Position numbers and translations under genes: made by a program. From Clostridium sp. CAG:768 (GTDB lineage Bacteria; Cyanobacteriota; Vampirovibrionia; Gastranaerophilales; Gastranaerophilaceae), in contig FR899623.1 of the NCBI GenBank assembly GCA_000437435.1, positions 1-64,000 of the forward strand: a DNA stretch of 64,000 nucleotides. The letters are read 5' to 3'. The notes below the pieces were generated by a model. That model ran no database searches, was not told where the DNA came from, and saw only the letters and a list, made by a program, of their open reading frames with translations. Shown one piece after another: positions 1 through 8,204 of the stretch. Numbering within the stretch: the stretch's first letter is position 1; every line of letters begins with the position of its first letter.

Positions 1-9
1 CCCCCCCCC
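1..9. repeat. Poly-C/poly-G homopolymer tract at window edge
   Basis: Nine consecutive C on the plus strand (G on the coding minus strand) start the window, inside codons 10-12 of the truncated gene. The tract may be longer outside the window. Runs of this length are rare in such AT-rich DNA; the only comparable one here is at 54928. Such tracts are slippage-prone and also hard to assemble. Confidence 0.8.
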
Positions 10-36
10 GAAGTTATTAATCATGAATTTTTTCAT
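1..36 (-). CDS. 5' end of a probable prepilin-like gene, cut by the window edge
   Basis: Only the first 12 codons are inside the window: an ATG at 36, eleven more codons (MKKFMINNFGGG) and then a run of at least nine G that continues off the edge. An AGGAG ribosome binding site lies 7 bases upstream of the ATG, and a consensus-like promoter lies further upstream. The short leader followed by a poly-G run is the same arrangement as the prepilin gene at 54898, so I infer another type IV pilin-like protein. The body of the gene is not visible, so the family is unproven. Confidence 0.45.
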   Translation of the reverse strand, partial: MKKFMINNFGGG

Positions 37-96
37 ACTTTCACTCCTTTATTAATTCTAAATTAATTTTAAATTATTTTTATTGCTTCTTAATTT

Positions 97-125
97 AGTA
101 TAAATTATTTTTTTTATTTTTTCAA
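97..125 (-). promoter_or_regulatory. Sigma-70 type promoter for the truncated poly-G gene
   Basis: On the minus strand TTGAAA (120-125) is followed by a 17-base spacer and TATACT (97-102). It points at the ATG at 36, about 60 bases downstream. The -35 hexamer and 17-base spacing match the promoter in front of the other poly-G prepilin gene (54838-54866). Confidence 0.6.
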
Positions 126-144
126 GATATATAAAAAATAATTT

Positions 145-924
145 TTATTTAATATGCCATTTTTCTTGCAATCTGTTTAACTGTCCTTTACTAGCCAATC
201 TACCTATAATATGATTTACTCTAATCAATAATCTTTCAGATTCTTTTTCTTTTCGGAAAACTACTGCATAAGGTTCTTTTGAATAGCGTTTTGGTAACAA
301 TTTTACTGATTTATCTTTTAGAGCATAACTTAAAAGAATAGTATCATCTGCAACTATACCATCTGCTTTATTTTGTTTTAATGCTCTATATGCATCATTA
401 TAATTTTTATAACCTATTACAGTTACTTCTGGTACATTTGTGCGTAAATTTCTTTCACTTGTCGATCCAAAAACTATTATTAATTTTTTACCTTCAAAAT
501 CACTTAAAGAAGTTGCTTTACTTGAACTGTTAACTAATATAGCCTGTCCAGCAACATAATATGGAACTGAAAAATCCAAAATTTGTTGACGCTGATTTGT
601 GATAGACATAGTAGCTATTAAAAAATCAACTTCCCCTGCACTCAGTTTCATAATACGATTTGAAGCTGTAACCGGTACAAATTCTACTTTATTTTCATTT
701 CCTAAAATATCTTTTGCAATAATTTTCGCTAAATCAATATCATATCCTATAAGATTACCCTTTTCATCTTTAAAGCCAAAAGGTGGAGCATCATCACGAA
801 CCCCGACAATTAATTTATCTCTTTTTATAACATTTGCAAAATCGTCATTTTCAGCTGTTTTTTTACCACAACCGGAAAATATAAAACAAAAACATATTAA
901 AAGTAGAATAATTTTTTTAATCAT
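145..924 (-). CDS. Amino-acid ABC transporter substrate-binding lipoprotein
   Basis: A type 2 periplasmic binding protein of the SBP_bac_3 family, which captures polar amino acids for an ABC importer. The family signature is near the N-terminus (GVRDDAPPFGF, then GYDIDLAKIIAK). I chose the ATG at 924 because it gives a clean lipoprotein signal: a basic start, a hydrophobic run and the lipobox FSGC, so the mature protein should be lipid-anchored at the inner membrane. In-frame starts at 984 (ATG) and 996 (TTG) would add a second hydrophobic stretch and have no better ribosome binding site. No permease or ATPase gene is next to it, so this is an orphan binding protein whose ligand cannot be fixed from sequence alone. 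Confidence 0.85.
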   Translation of the reverse strand: MIKKIILLLICFCFIFSGCGKKTAENDDFANVIKRDKLIVGVRDDAPPFGFKDEKGNLIGYDIDLAKIIAKDILGNENKVEFVPVTASNRIMKLSAGEVDFLIATMSITNQRQQILDFSVPYYVAGQAILVNSSSKATSLSDFEGKKLIIVFGSTSERNLRTNVPEVTVIGYKNYNDAYRALKQNKADGIVADDTILLSYALKDKSVKLLPKRYSKEPYAVVFRKEKESERLLIRVNHIIGRLASKGQLNRLQEKWHIK

Positions 925-1164
925 AAAGATATCATACTTGAAAAAATACAACCAGACAAGCAAATTAAAAAAAATTAGACTCATAATATAAAGCAATCAT
1001 TAAAGAAATCTTACATACCATAATAAAAATCAAATAGCCCAAGCGAATAACCGCTTACGGTAATGTTTCTAAAGAAGAATAAAGTACATAATCTAGTATT
1101 AGTTTGTTTTTTAAAAATATTTTTGGGGTTTTTAGAAAAAAGCCCATAACACAAGGAGGTAAAA

Positions 1165-3207
1165 ATGACTATTAAAAAACTTACTGTGGCAGCTGCAATT
1201 GCCGTTGGAATAGCAACGTGTTCCTTGAATCAAGCAATGGCGGCTTGTCCTTGCGAGACTCCGGAAACTCCGGCACCTTGCGCAGAACCTTTACCTGTTG
1301 TAACAGGTCCTGCATGTCCATGTGAGACAGCAAAACCAAATACTTGCTCAAAATGCAAAAAAGCATTACCAGACTGTGATTGTCAAAAAGAAGATCCATG
1401 TGCACAACCATGTGATCCTTGTGAAACACAGAAAAAATCAGACTGCGGATGTCCAGATGAAATAAGCTGTGACGATCCACCAGAACCAGCTTGTGCAGTT
1501 TGCCCTCAAACAGGTAAACCTGACAGAAAAGATATGAAACAAGTATATGGTTATCCAAATGCTATTTATGGTACAAACAACTATGTAGGACAACCTGCAA
1601 ATTCAATCTTCTCAACAGATACACCACTTGCAGGCACTCCAAGAACTCTTTCTTCTAACGTAAACGGAACAACTATTTCTTCTCAAGGTCAAGTAACAGG
1701 TGCTGCTACTCAAATGCCTTGTCTTAACGAAGCACCTACAAGACACAATGGTATTCCAATTGATAGAAATGAAAGATTAATGGACGGAAATAATTGTCCT
1801 ATTGATTTTCAATCTTCAAACTCTATTGATGCAGTAAGAAAATCATTTGTTCCCTATGAAATTCCAAACCAAATGATGCAAACAACAGGTGCTGCTGCAA
1901 ACTTAGGCGGATGCCAATTCCCAGACGTACCTAACGGTTTTTGGGCAGCATGTGATATTGATAAATTAGCTATAAATGACGTAGTAGTAGGTTATCCTGA
2001 CGGATATTTCAAACCAAACAGACATATCTCTCGTGCAGAATTTGCAACAATGTTAGTAAAAGGTTTCAATCTTGATCAATGCGATATGCCTAGAGAAGGA
2101 TTATTCAAAGACGTACCAAAAAGCAACTGGGCTAATGCTGCAATTGCAAAAGCTGTTGATGAAGACTTGTTAAAAGGTTACCCTGACGGAAACTTCAAAC
2201 CAAACCACCCTGTAACAAGAGTAGAAGCTTTAACTACAATTGCAAAAGGTATGACTTGCGACATCGACCAATGCAAAGCTGATGAAATCTTAAGCAAATA
2301 CGCAGACGGTGCATCTATTCCTAACTGGGCAAGAATTCCTGTTGCAAAATCTTTGGAAAACGGTGCTTTAAAAGATTCACCTAACCCAAATATGATTATG
2401 CCTAACAAAGAAGCAACTCGTGCAGAAGTAGCTTCAATGATGCAGACAGTTCGTGTAGCATTAGGCTACGATACAAACCCAAAAACTGCTAATAATATCT
2501 GCCCTGCTTGTCCTGTAAACAAAAATGCTTTTGTAGAACAAGAAGAAATTGTTAAAATTCCTACATTACAAGTTAAGATGATCGACCAATTAACAGCAAA
2601 ATCATCTCACGTAGGTCAATACTTCAGAGCTAAAACTCTTGAAGATGTAACAATTAACGGTGTTACATATCCTTGCGGATCTACAGTAACAGGTCAAGTT
2701 GTTGAAGTAATAAGACCTTCTGGCTGTGATAAAGGTGCTTTAAAATTATCATTCACAGAAATTAAAAATGGTGATTGCAAAACTAAATTACCAAAACAAA
2801 TTTTACAAGCACAAGTAAACAAATCAAAACAAGTAAACCCTGTAGCAAGATTAGTTGAAATGCCATTCACATTAGCAGGTTCAATGATTGGTATTGTAGG
2901 TAGAACTGCAGGCGGTATCATTACGAACGTTGGTAACGCTGCTGAAAATATCTCTAATGATGCAGGTTATATGCTAGGTCACGCATTCCAAGGTCAATTT
3001 GGTGCTGCTGCTCGTAACTTAGGTGATGGTCTATGGGAAACAGTTAAAGCTCCTGTTGACGTAACTAGAACTGCCCTATCTGGTACAATGGGCTTATTCC
3101 AAACTACAGGCGACGAATTTGCTTACCTTGTTGACCCACGCGGATACAAAATCTCCGCTGTAAATCCAAGAGAACACATTACTATTGCATTCGGTTGTTC
3201 TGAATAA
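1165..3207 (+). CDS. Large secreted protein with three S-layer homology domains
   Basis: 680 residues with a Sec signal peptide ending near AMA-A (about residue 27), followed by a Cys/Pro-rich region of roughly 90 residues with many CxC and CxxC pairs. Three SLH domains follow at about residues 250-305, 313-363 and 381-436 (motifs GYPDGYFKPN and GYPDGNFKPN). The C-terminal third has a small beta-rich domain (about 484-530) that resembles part of the protein at 50431, then a Gly/Ala-rich segment. SLH domains bind wall-linked polymers, so this is probably an abundant envelope protein. AAGGAGG lies 6 bases from the ATG. Codons ending in C (AAC, GAC, TTC) are more common than in the neighbours, which fits high expression. 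A strong terminator follows. No porin domain was recognised. Confidence 0.85.
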   Translation: MTIKKLTVAAAIAVGIATCSLNQAMAACPCETPETPAPCAEPLPVVTGPACPCETAKPNTCSKCKKALPDCDCQKEDPCAQPCDPCETQKKSDCGCPDEISCDDPPEPACAVCPQTGKPDRKDMKQVYGYPNAIYGTNNYVGQPANSIFSTDTPLAGTPRTLSSNVNGTTISSQGQVTGAATQMPCLNEAPTRHNGIPIDRNERLMDGNNCPIDFQSSNSIDAVRKSFVPYEIPNQMMQTTGAAANLGGCQFPDVPNGFWAACDIDKLAINDVVVGYPDGYFKPNRHISRAEFATMLVKGFNLDQCDMPREGLFKDVPKSNWANAAIAKAVDEDLLKGYPDGNFKPNHPVTRVEALTTIAKGMTCDIDQCKADEILSKYADGASIPNWARIPVAKSLENGALKDSPNPNMIMPNKEATRAEVASMMQTVRVALGYDTNPKTANNICPACPVNKNAFVEQEEIVKIPTLQVKMIDQLTAKSSHVGQYFRAKTLEDVTINGVTYPCGSTVTGQVVEVIRPSGCDKGALKLSFTEIKNGDCKTKLPKQILQAQVNKSKQVNPVARLVEMPFTLAGSMIGIVGRTAGGIITNVGNAAENISNDAGYMLGHAFQGQFGAAARNLGDGLWETVKAPVDVTRTALSGTMGLFQTTGDEFAYLVDPRGYKISAVNPREHITIAFGCSE

Positions 3208-3268
3208 TTTGGACAAATAAAAATGCAACTAATTTCAAAAAACAGTAATTAATTGTTCGAAGCCTGAG

Positions 3269-3311
3269 AAAACCGGTATTCCATAAAGAATATCGGTTTT
3301 CTTTTTTTTTA
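3269..3311 (+). terminator. Intrinsic terminator after the SLH gene
   Basis: The stem AAAACCGGTATTC pairs with GAATATCGGTTTT across a short loop (one mismatch) and is followed by a run of nine T. It may also stop transcripts arriving from the right. Confidence 0.85.
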
Positions 3312-3332
3312 TTTATGTCTTTTTTATAATAA

Positions 3333-4886
3333 CTAAGCTCTTTTTAATTTTTTCATTAACATTAAAAGCGGAATTACTGCAATACATAAAGCTCCAAATA
3401 TTCTGAAAGAATCTATAAATGCCCATAAAGTCGATTGTTTTACCAATTGCCCGTATAAAGAATATTGAGCCATATATTGAGATACTGTATGTTCTGTGTA
3501 AGCAGCTAATGCTCCTGCTGTTGATTGAACTCTTTCAATAAATGCAGGATTTAATTCACTAGCTTTTCCAACCATCATATATTGGTGAACCTGAGCAAAT
3601 CTCGTAAGCATTGTAGCAACCAATGATGTACCGATTGCACTTCCGATATTTTTTAATAAATTTTGAATACCTGTTGCATTTGTCATCTGTTCATTTTTCA
3701 AAGTATCAACAGACAAATTCATAATAGGCACCATTGAAAGTCCCATTCCAATACCCATTATAAAGTTAGGTATAGCGATATTCATATTAGATATTTGCAA
3801 ATTCAAAGATCCAAATGCTAAAGTTGAACCGCCTAATAGACATAATCCTATAGCTACTAATATTCTATTATCAACTTTATTGGATAAAGTTGCTGTTAAA
3901 ATCATAGCTGTCATACTGCCAAAACCTCTAGGCATCATTGTTGCACCACTTAAAAAAGCAGTATATCCTAACATACTTTGCAAAAATTGAGGAAGAATTG
4001 CAAGTGATGCGTATAACACAGCTTGAATTACAACTGAAATTATAGTACCTGCAGAAAAATTTCTATCCTTAAAAACTGATAAATCAATTAAAGACTCTTT
4101 ATTAGTAAGTTGCGAATGGAAAAATAAAATACAAGCAACACAAGATACCCCAAATGTCCAACAAATCCAAGTTGCATTGAACCAATCAGCATTATTACCT
4201 TTATCTAATACTGTCTGTAATGTGACAAGCCATATTGTTAAATAGAAAAAACCTTTACCATCAATCTTAACATTTTTTTGTTTTTTGGCATAAGGAGGAT
4301 CTTCAACTAATCTATGAGATAAAATTGCAGCCAAACAGCCAAATGGAACATTTATGTAAAAAATCCAAGGCCAAGTCCAGTTATCAGTAATCCAGCCACC
4401 TAATACAGGACCAATAATAGGAGCAAGAATTACCCCCATACCAAATACTGACATTGCAATTCCGCGTTTTTCTTTCGGGAAACTCTCAATAATTATTGCC
4501 TGTGAAATCGGTAAAATTCCGCCACCGCCAAAACCTTGCAAAATACGAGCAAATATCATAAATTCAATATTTTTCGCCATACCACAAAGCATTGATGCAA
4601 TTGTAAACATTAAAATACTTATAATAAAAAAGTTTTTACGTCCAAATACTTTACTGAAAAAATCTACAGCAGGAATTACAATACCTGCAGCAATTAAGTA
4701 ACTTGTTAAAATCCACATAGATTCATCACGAGTAGCAGAAAAACTTCCTGCCATGTGAGGTAAAGCAACGTTTCCTATAGTTCCGTCCAATACATATATA
4801 AAAACTGCTAACATTACTGGGATAATCATTATCCAAGGGTTAACAGACGGGGTCCATTGTTCTTTTTCTATTTTATTTTCAGACAT
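3333..4886 (-). CDS. EmrB/QacA-type MFS multidrug transporter (DHA2 family), copy 1
   Basis: 517-residue inner-membrane protein with the hydrophobic pattern of a 14-helix DHA2 drug/proton antiporter. Motif-like segments are visible: ALPHMAGSFSATRDESMWI in helix 1-2, the RILQGFGGGGILP segment, and a GPVLGGWITDNWTWPWIF motif C region typical of drug exporters. It is the last gene of the minus-strand marR-emrA-emrB-emrB set, 13 bases after its paralogue. It likely pairs with the EmrA-like adaptor (6569) and the TolC-like channel (8205) to export hydrophobic drugs across both membranes. Which of the two EmrB copies pairs with EmrA, or whether both do, cannot be read from sequence. Confidence 0.9.
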   Translation of the reverse strand: MSENKIEKEQWTPSVNPWIMIIPVMLAVFIYVLDGTIGNVALPHMAGSFSATRDESMWILTSYLIAAGIVIPAVDFFSKVFGRKNFFIISILMFTIASMLCGMAKNIEFMIFARILQGFGGGGILPISQAIIIESFPKEKRGIAMSVFGMGVILAPIIGPVLGGWITDNWTWPWIFYINVPFGCLAAILSHRLVEDPPYAKKQKNVKIDGKGFFYLTIWLVTLQTVLDKGNNADWFNATWICWTFGVSCVACILFFHSQLTNKESLIDLSVFKDRNFSAGTIISVVIQAVLYASLAILPQFLQSMLGYTAFLSGATMMPRGFGSMTAMILTATLSNKVDNRILVAIGLCLLGGSTLAFGSLNLQISNMNIAIPNFIMGIGMGLSMVPIMNLSVDTLKNEQMTNATGIQNLLKNIGSAIGTSLVATMLTRFAQVHQYMMVGKASELNPAFIERVQSTAGALAAYTEHTVSQYMAQYSLYGQLVKQSTLWAFIDSFRIFGALCIAVIPLLMLMKKLKRA

Positions 4887-4899
4887 AAATTATTATTTC

Positions 4900-6450
4900 C
4901 TATTTTTTTTCACCTTTTAATAAAAACATAAATGGGATTAAAATAAAACAAGCTATTGAAAAAACTTTAAAAGTTGTCATATAAGCACATAAAGTAGATT
5001 GTTGAATTAATTGATTATAAAGCATTTTACCTGCCATATAAGTAGAATTCATCATATCACCTGCTTGATGAATAAAAGTTCCTGATAGTGCATTTAATTT
5101 ATCCATAAACACAGGATTTGAAATACTTAAATTTTTAACAAGTCCATGTTGATGCACCTGCGAAAATCTTGAAATCATAGTAGCAACTAAAGATGTACCA
5201 ATTGCTCCACCTATAGTTTTTAATAAGTTTTGCAAACCCGAAGCATTTGTCATCTGGTCATTTCGGATTGTAATACAAGATAACGTTGTAATAGGCATAA
5301 ATGAAAATACTAGTCCTAATCCGAATATATAATTAGGTATTGCAATATTCATAGGATTTATTTCCAGGTTTAAAAGTCCTAACATCCAACCGCCAATACC
5401 TAGACAAATAAGCCCAATAACACCATAAGTTCTATAACTTAATCTTCCGCCAAGACCGCCAAATATCAACAATGCTGTCAAACAACCTAATCCTCTGGGC
5501 ATTATTGCTAAACCGCTAAGAAAAGAATCATACCCTAACATATATTGAAGCATTTGAGGTAATATTGCTAAAGATGCCAATAATACAGCATTAATTAAAA
5601 TTAACATTACTGTACCGAATACATAATTTGTATCTTTTAATACATCTAATTTTACAAGCGGATTTTTACCCTTAACCTGTGTATAGAAAAATAAAACAGC
5701 CCCTGATACTGCTATTACTGTCAACCAGCAAATCCAAGTAGCATTAAACCAGTCAGCATCATTACCTTTATCAAAAACTATTTGTAAAGGAACAAGCCAT
5801 ACACACAACCATAAAAATCCCCATTTATCCAAATGAATATTATTTTGTTTTTGAACATAAGGAGGATCTTCCAAAAACATTTTTGCTAATGTAATACAAA
5901 TAAAACCTACAGGAATATTAATAAAGAAAATATAAGGCCAAGACCAATTTTCTGTGATATATCCACCTAAAACAGGTCCAAAAATAGGAGCAACAATTAC
6001 AACTAAACCAAATACAGCCATTGCTTTGTTTCTTGCTTCTCCTGTAAATGATTCCAATGTAATAGCCTGTGCCATAGGCATTAGACAACCTCCGCCTATA
6101 CCTTGTAATGCTCTTGCTATTACAATCATTCCAATAGAATTTGATACTCCGCAAATAAAAGAAGCTATTGTAAATATAAATACACCAAGCATAAAAAAGT
6201 TTTTTCTTCCAAAAAATTTACAGAAAAAATCTATCATTGGTATAACAATACTACTTGCCATTAAATAACTTGTCAAAACCCATATTGATTCCTGTGAACT
6301 TACAGAATAAGACCCTGCAATATGAGGTAAAGCAACGTTTGCAACTGTTTCATCTAACGCATACATAAATGTTGCTAACATAACAGGTAAAATTATTAAC
6401 CATGGATTTGTTTTAGGTTTCCACTCTTCTTGAATTAGTTCTGCAGACAT
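4900..6450 (-). CDS. EmrB/QacA-type MFS multidrug transporter (DHA2 family), copy 2
   Basis: 516-residue paralogue of the adjacent transporter, collinear over its whole length: ALPHIAGSYSVSSQESIWV, the RALQGIGGGCLMP segment and GPVLGGYITENWSWPYIF in place of the matching motifs. It has the same 14-helix layout and a short cytoplasmic N-terminus with the shared EEWKPKTNPW-type opening. It is separated from emrA by 118 bases containing a 9-bp hairpin, and the second copy follows 13 bases later. Tandem duplication and divergence is the simplest origin. The two copies could form a heterodimeric pump or have different drug ranges; this is inference. Confidence 0.9.
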   Translation of the reverse strand: MSAELIQEEWKPKTNPWLIILPVMLATFMYALDETVANVALPHIAGSYSVSSQESIWVLTSYLMASSIVIPMIDFFCKFFGRKNFFMLGVFIFTIASFICGVSNSIGMIVIARALQGIGGGCLMPMAQAITLESFTGEARNKAMAVFGLVVIVAPIFGPVLGGYITENWSWPYIFFINIPVGFICITLAKMFLEDPPYVQKQNNIHLDKWGFLWLCVWLVPLQIVFDKGNDADWFNATWICWLTVIAVSGAVLFFYTQVKGKNPLVKLDVLKDTNYVFGTVMLILINAVLLASLAILPQMLQYMLGYDSFLSGLAIMPRGLGCLTALLIFGGLGGRLSYRTYGVIGLICLGIGGWMLGLLNLEINPMNIAIPNYIFGLGLVFSFMPITTLSCITIRNDQMTNASGLQNLLKTIGGAIGTSLVATMISRFSQVHQHGLVKNLSISNPVFMDKLNALSGTFIHQAGDMMNSTYMAGKMLYNQLIQQSTLCAYMTTFKVFSIACFILIPFMFLLKGEKK

Positions 6451-6476
6451 ATTTTCCCTATATATTCTTTTATTTA

Positions 6477-6499
6477 AAAGGAGCCTTGACGGCTCCTTT
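6477..6499 (-). promoter_or_regulatory. Intercistronic hairpin between emrA and emrB
   Basis: A perfect 9-bp stem (AAAGGAGCC with GGCTCCTTT) around a 5-base loop sits between the adaptor and transporter genes. On the minus strand it is followed only by TTTT, so it is at best a partial terminator. It could lower transporter expression relative to the adaptor or mark an RNA processing end. Confidence 0.5.
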
Positions 6500-6568
6500 A
6501 TCTTTGTAATCCTTTTTGCCGATATACCAGACTTTTTTAATATTTGTCCGTTTTTTTTTACTTTATTA

Positions 6569-7579
6569 TTATTTTACTCTTACTTTTGGAACTACTGACA
6601 TTCCTGGGATAATGCTATATTCATTCGGATCTATTTTTTCAGTAAATACAATTTTTACAGGAATTCTTTGAACGATTTTAACGAAAGATCCTACAGCATT
6701 TTCAGGTGGGAACAAACTTGATTTAGCACCTGAAGCTCTTTGAATACTGTCAACTTTTCCTTTGAATACTTTGTTTGGATATGTATCTATTTTAATATCA
6801 ACTTCTTGACCAGGTTTCATATGACGTAATTGATTTTCTTTAAAGTTTGCAACAACCCATACATTTTCAGGAACAATTACAAATAGTGGAGAACCAATAT
6901 TTACATACATACCTTTTTCTACACGTCTTGAAGATACTGTACCTGTTTGAGGTGCATAAATATTTGTATAAGATAAATTTAATTTTGCTTTATCTCTAGC
7001 AGCTTTTATTTCTCTCAAATCAGCATCTGCAACTTTTTTACCGCTATCTGATAATAATGCTTCTTCTGATTGAGTCAAGTTTGCTTGAGCTGAATCATAT
7101 TTAGCTTGAGCAGTATCTAGAGTTTGTTTTGATACAGCACCTTTTTCATACAAAGCTTTATATCTGTCTAAATCTTTTTTAGCTACTTCAATATTTGTCT
7201 GCATTGCTTTAAAATTAGCTTTCGCATTTTTTTGATTTAAAAGAGTTTTTTCATATTTTGCATCAGCTTGAGCAAGAGCAATTTCATAATCTGCAGGATC
7301 AATTTTAGCTACCAAATCACCTTCTTTAACTTTCTGGTTATCAGTAATATACACTTCAGTAATTTGACCGCTTACCCTTGGAGCAACTTGAACTGTTGTT
7401 GTTTCTACATAAGCATCATCTGTTGATTGATATAATAATGCATCATGAATTACAAAACCTGCTGCGATTGCAACTATAGCTCCTACACCTATTGCAATAT
7501 AACGTTTAAATGGTTTGTGTTCTTTTTTTTCTTCTGTTTGAACATTTTCTGACTCAGTATTTATATTTTGTTCGTCCAT
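6569..7579 (-). CDS. emrA: EmrA-like membrane fusion protein (HlyD family)
   Basis: Periplasmic adaptor of a tripartite drug pump. A cytoplasmic tail is followed by one membrane helix (about residues 25-45), a biotinyl-lipoyl half-motif (VAPRVSGQITEVYITDNQ), a long coiled-coil hairpin (about 95-190), the second lipoyl half (TNIYAPQTGTVSSRRV) and a beta-barrel (VVANFKENQLRHMKPGQ), which is the standard EmrA order and length. I chose the ATG at 7579 because GAGGT is 6-7 bases upstream; the ATG at 7591 has no ribosome binding site, and the GAGG overlaps it. It follows marR by 14 bases and is probably co-transcribed with it. Confidence 0.92.
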   Translation of the reverse strand: MDEQNINTESENVQTEEKKEHKPFKRYIAIGVGAIVAIAAGFVIHDALLYQSTDDAYVETTTVQVAPRVSGQITEVYITDNQKVKEGDLVAKIDPADYEIALAQADAKYEKTLLNQKNAKANFKAMQTNIEVAKKDLDRYKALYEKGAVSKQTLDTAQAKYDSAQANLTQSEEALLSDSGKKVADADLREIKAARDKAKLNLSYTNIYAPQTGTVSSRRVEKGMYVNIGSPLFVIVPENVWVVANFKENQLRHMKPGQEVDIKIDTYPNKVFKGKVDSIQRASGAKSSLFPPENAVGSFVKIVQRIPVKIVFTEKIDPNEYSIIPGMSVVPKVRVK

Positions 7580-7593
7580 TTTATACCTCATTT

Positions 7594-8085
7594 TTATATT
7601 TGCATATCTACCATTTTACTTAAATTATCTCTAAATCTTTTTAAAATATCTCTTAACAATTCTTTTTCTTTTGAAGATATATTTTTTCTACCAGGAATAG
7701 CATTCATTTTATCAATTGCTGCTCGTAATTTATCTGTTATTGAATCATAAACTTCTTTCCCCTTTTCAGTCACTCCCATTTTTCTGACTAAACGGTTGTT
7801 TTTCATATCTACAAATCTTGTAATATAACCTTTTTCTTCTAAAGAGTCTAATATTTTACCTGTATTTGCTCTATCTTTTAATATTAATTTAGCCAAATCT
7901 CTTTGACAAATTCCTGCGTTACATAAAATAGTTTCAATTGTTACATACTCATCAGGAGATAAATTTACATTTAATTTTTTAAAGAATTTTAATGAAAATA
8001 CTCTAAAAAATTTTGTTGTTTGTTCTAATTCGTAATATAAACTATCTGTATAACGTTGTATTTCTTCTTTTTCTAACTGTTCCAT
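7594..8085 (-). CDS. MarR-family transcriptional repressor of the efflux operon
   Basis: A winged-helix DNA-binding protein of about 163 residues. The region ICQRDLAKLILKDRANTGK to LEEKGYITR holds the helix-turn-helix and wing, with the basic wing MKNNRLVRKMG. The MarR family usually represses an adjacent pump and lets go when a drug-like ligand binds. The start at 8085 is preferred: the alternative ATG at 8136 falls inside the inverted-repeat operator and has no ribosome binding site. First gene of the emrA-emrB-emrB set and divergent from the TolC-like gene. Confidence 0.88.
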   Translation of the reverse strand: MEQLEKEEIQRYTDSLYYELEQTTKFFRVFSLKFFKKLNVNLSPDEYVTIETILCNAGICQRDLAKLILKDRANTGKILDSLEEKGYITRFVDMKNNRLVRKMGVTEKGKEVYDSITDKLRAAIDKMNAIPGRKNISSKEKELLRDILKRFRDNLSKMVDMQI

Positions 8086-8107
8086 TATAGACTCTTTTAT
8101 TATTTTA

Positions 8108-8149
8108 ATTATTGTTGTAAAAAAAATTTGTTGCATTTACAACAATAAT
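8108..8149. promoter_or_regulatory. MarR operator: perfect 14-bp inverted repeat
   Basis: ATTATTGTTGTAAA (8108-8121) is mirrored exactly by TTTACAACAATAAT (8136-8149), with 14 bases between. A further TTGTTGCA lies in the spacer, so half-sites are spaced like overlapping operators. The site sits in the divergent region between marR and the TolC-like gene, where a bound dimer could repress both directions. Confidence 0.75.
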
Positions 8150-8204
8150 ATGCTAACATATGATTATTAAAAATGCAAGTACTAAAAACAAAGGATTAAA
8201 AAAA

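Noticed and set aside
1181..1558. 125-residue ORF on the minus strand within the SLH gene
   Set aside because: Shadow of the strongly biased Cys/Pro-rich region; no ribosome site and no homology-like pattern.
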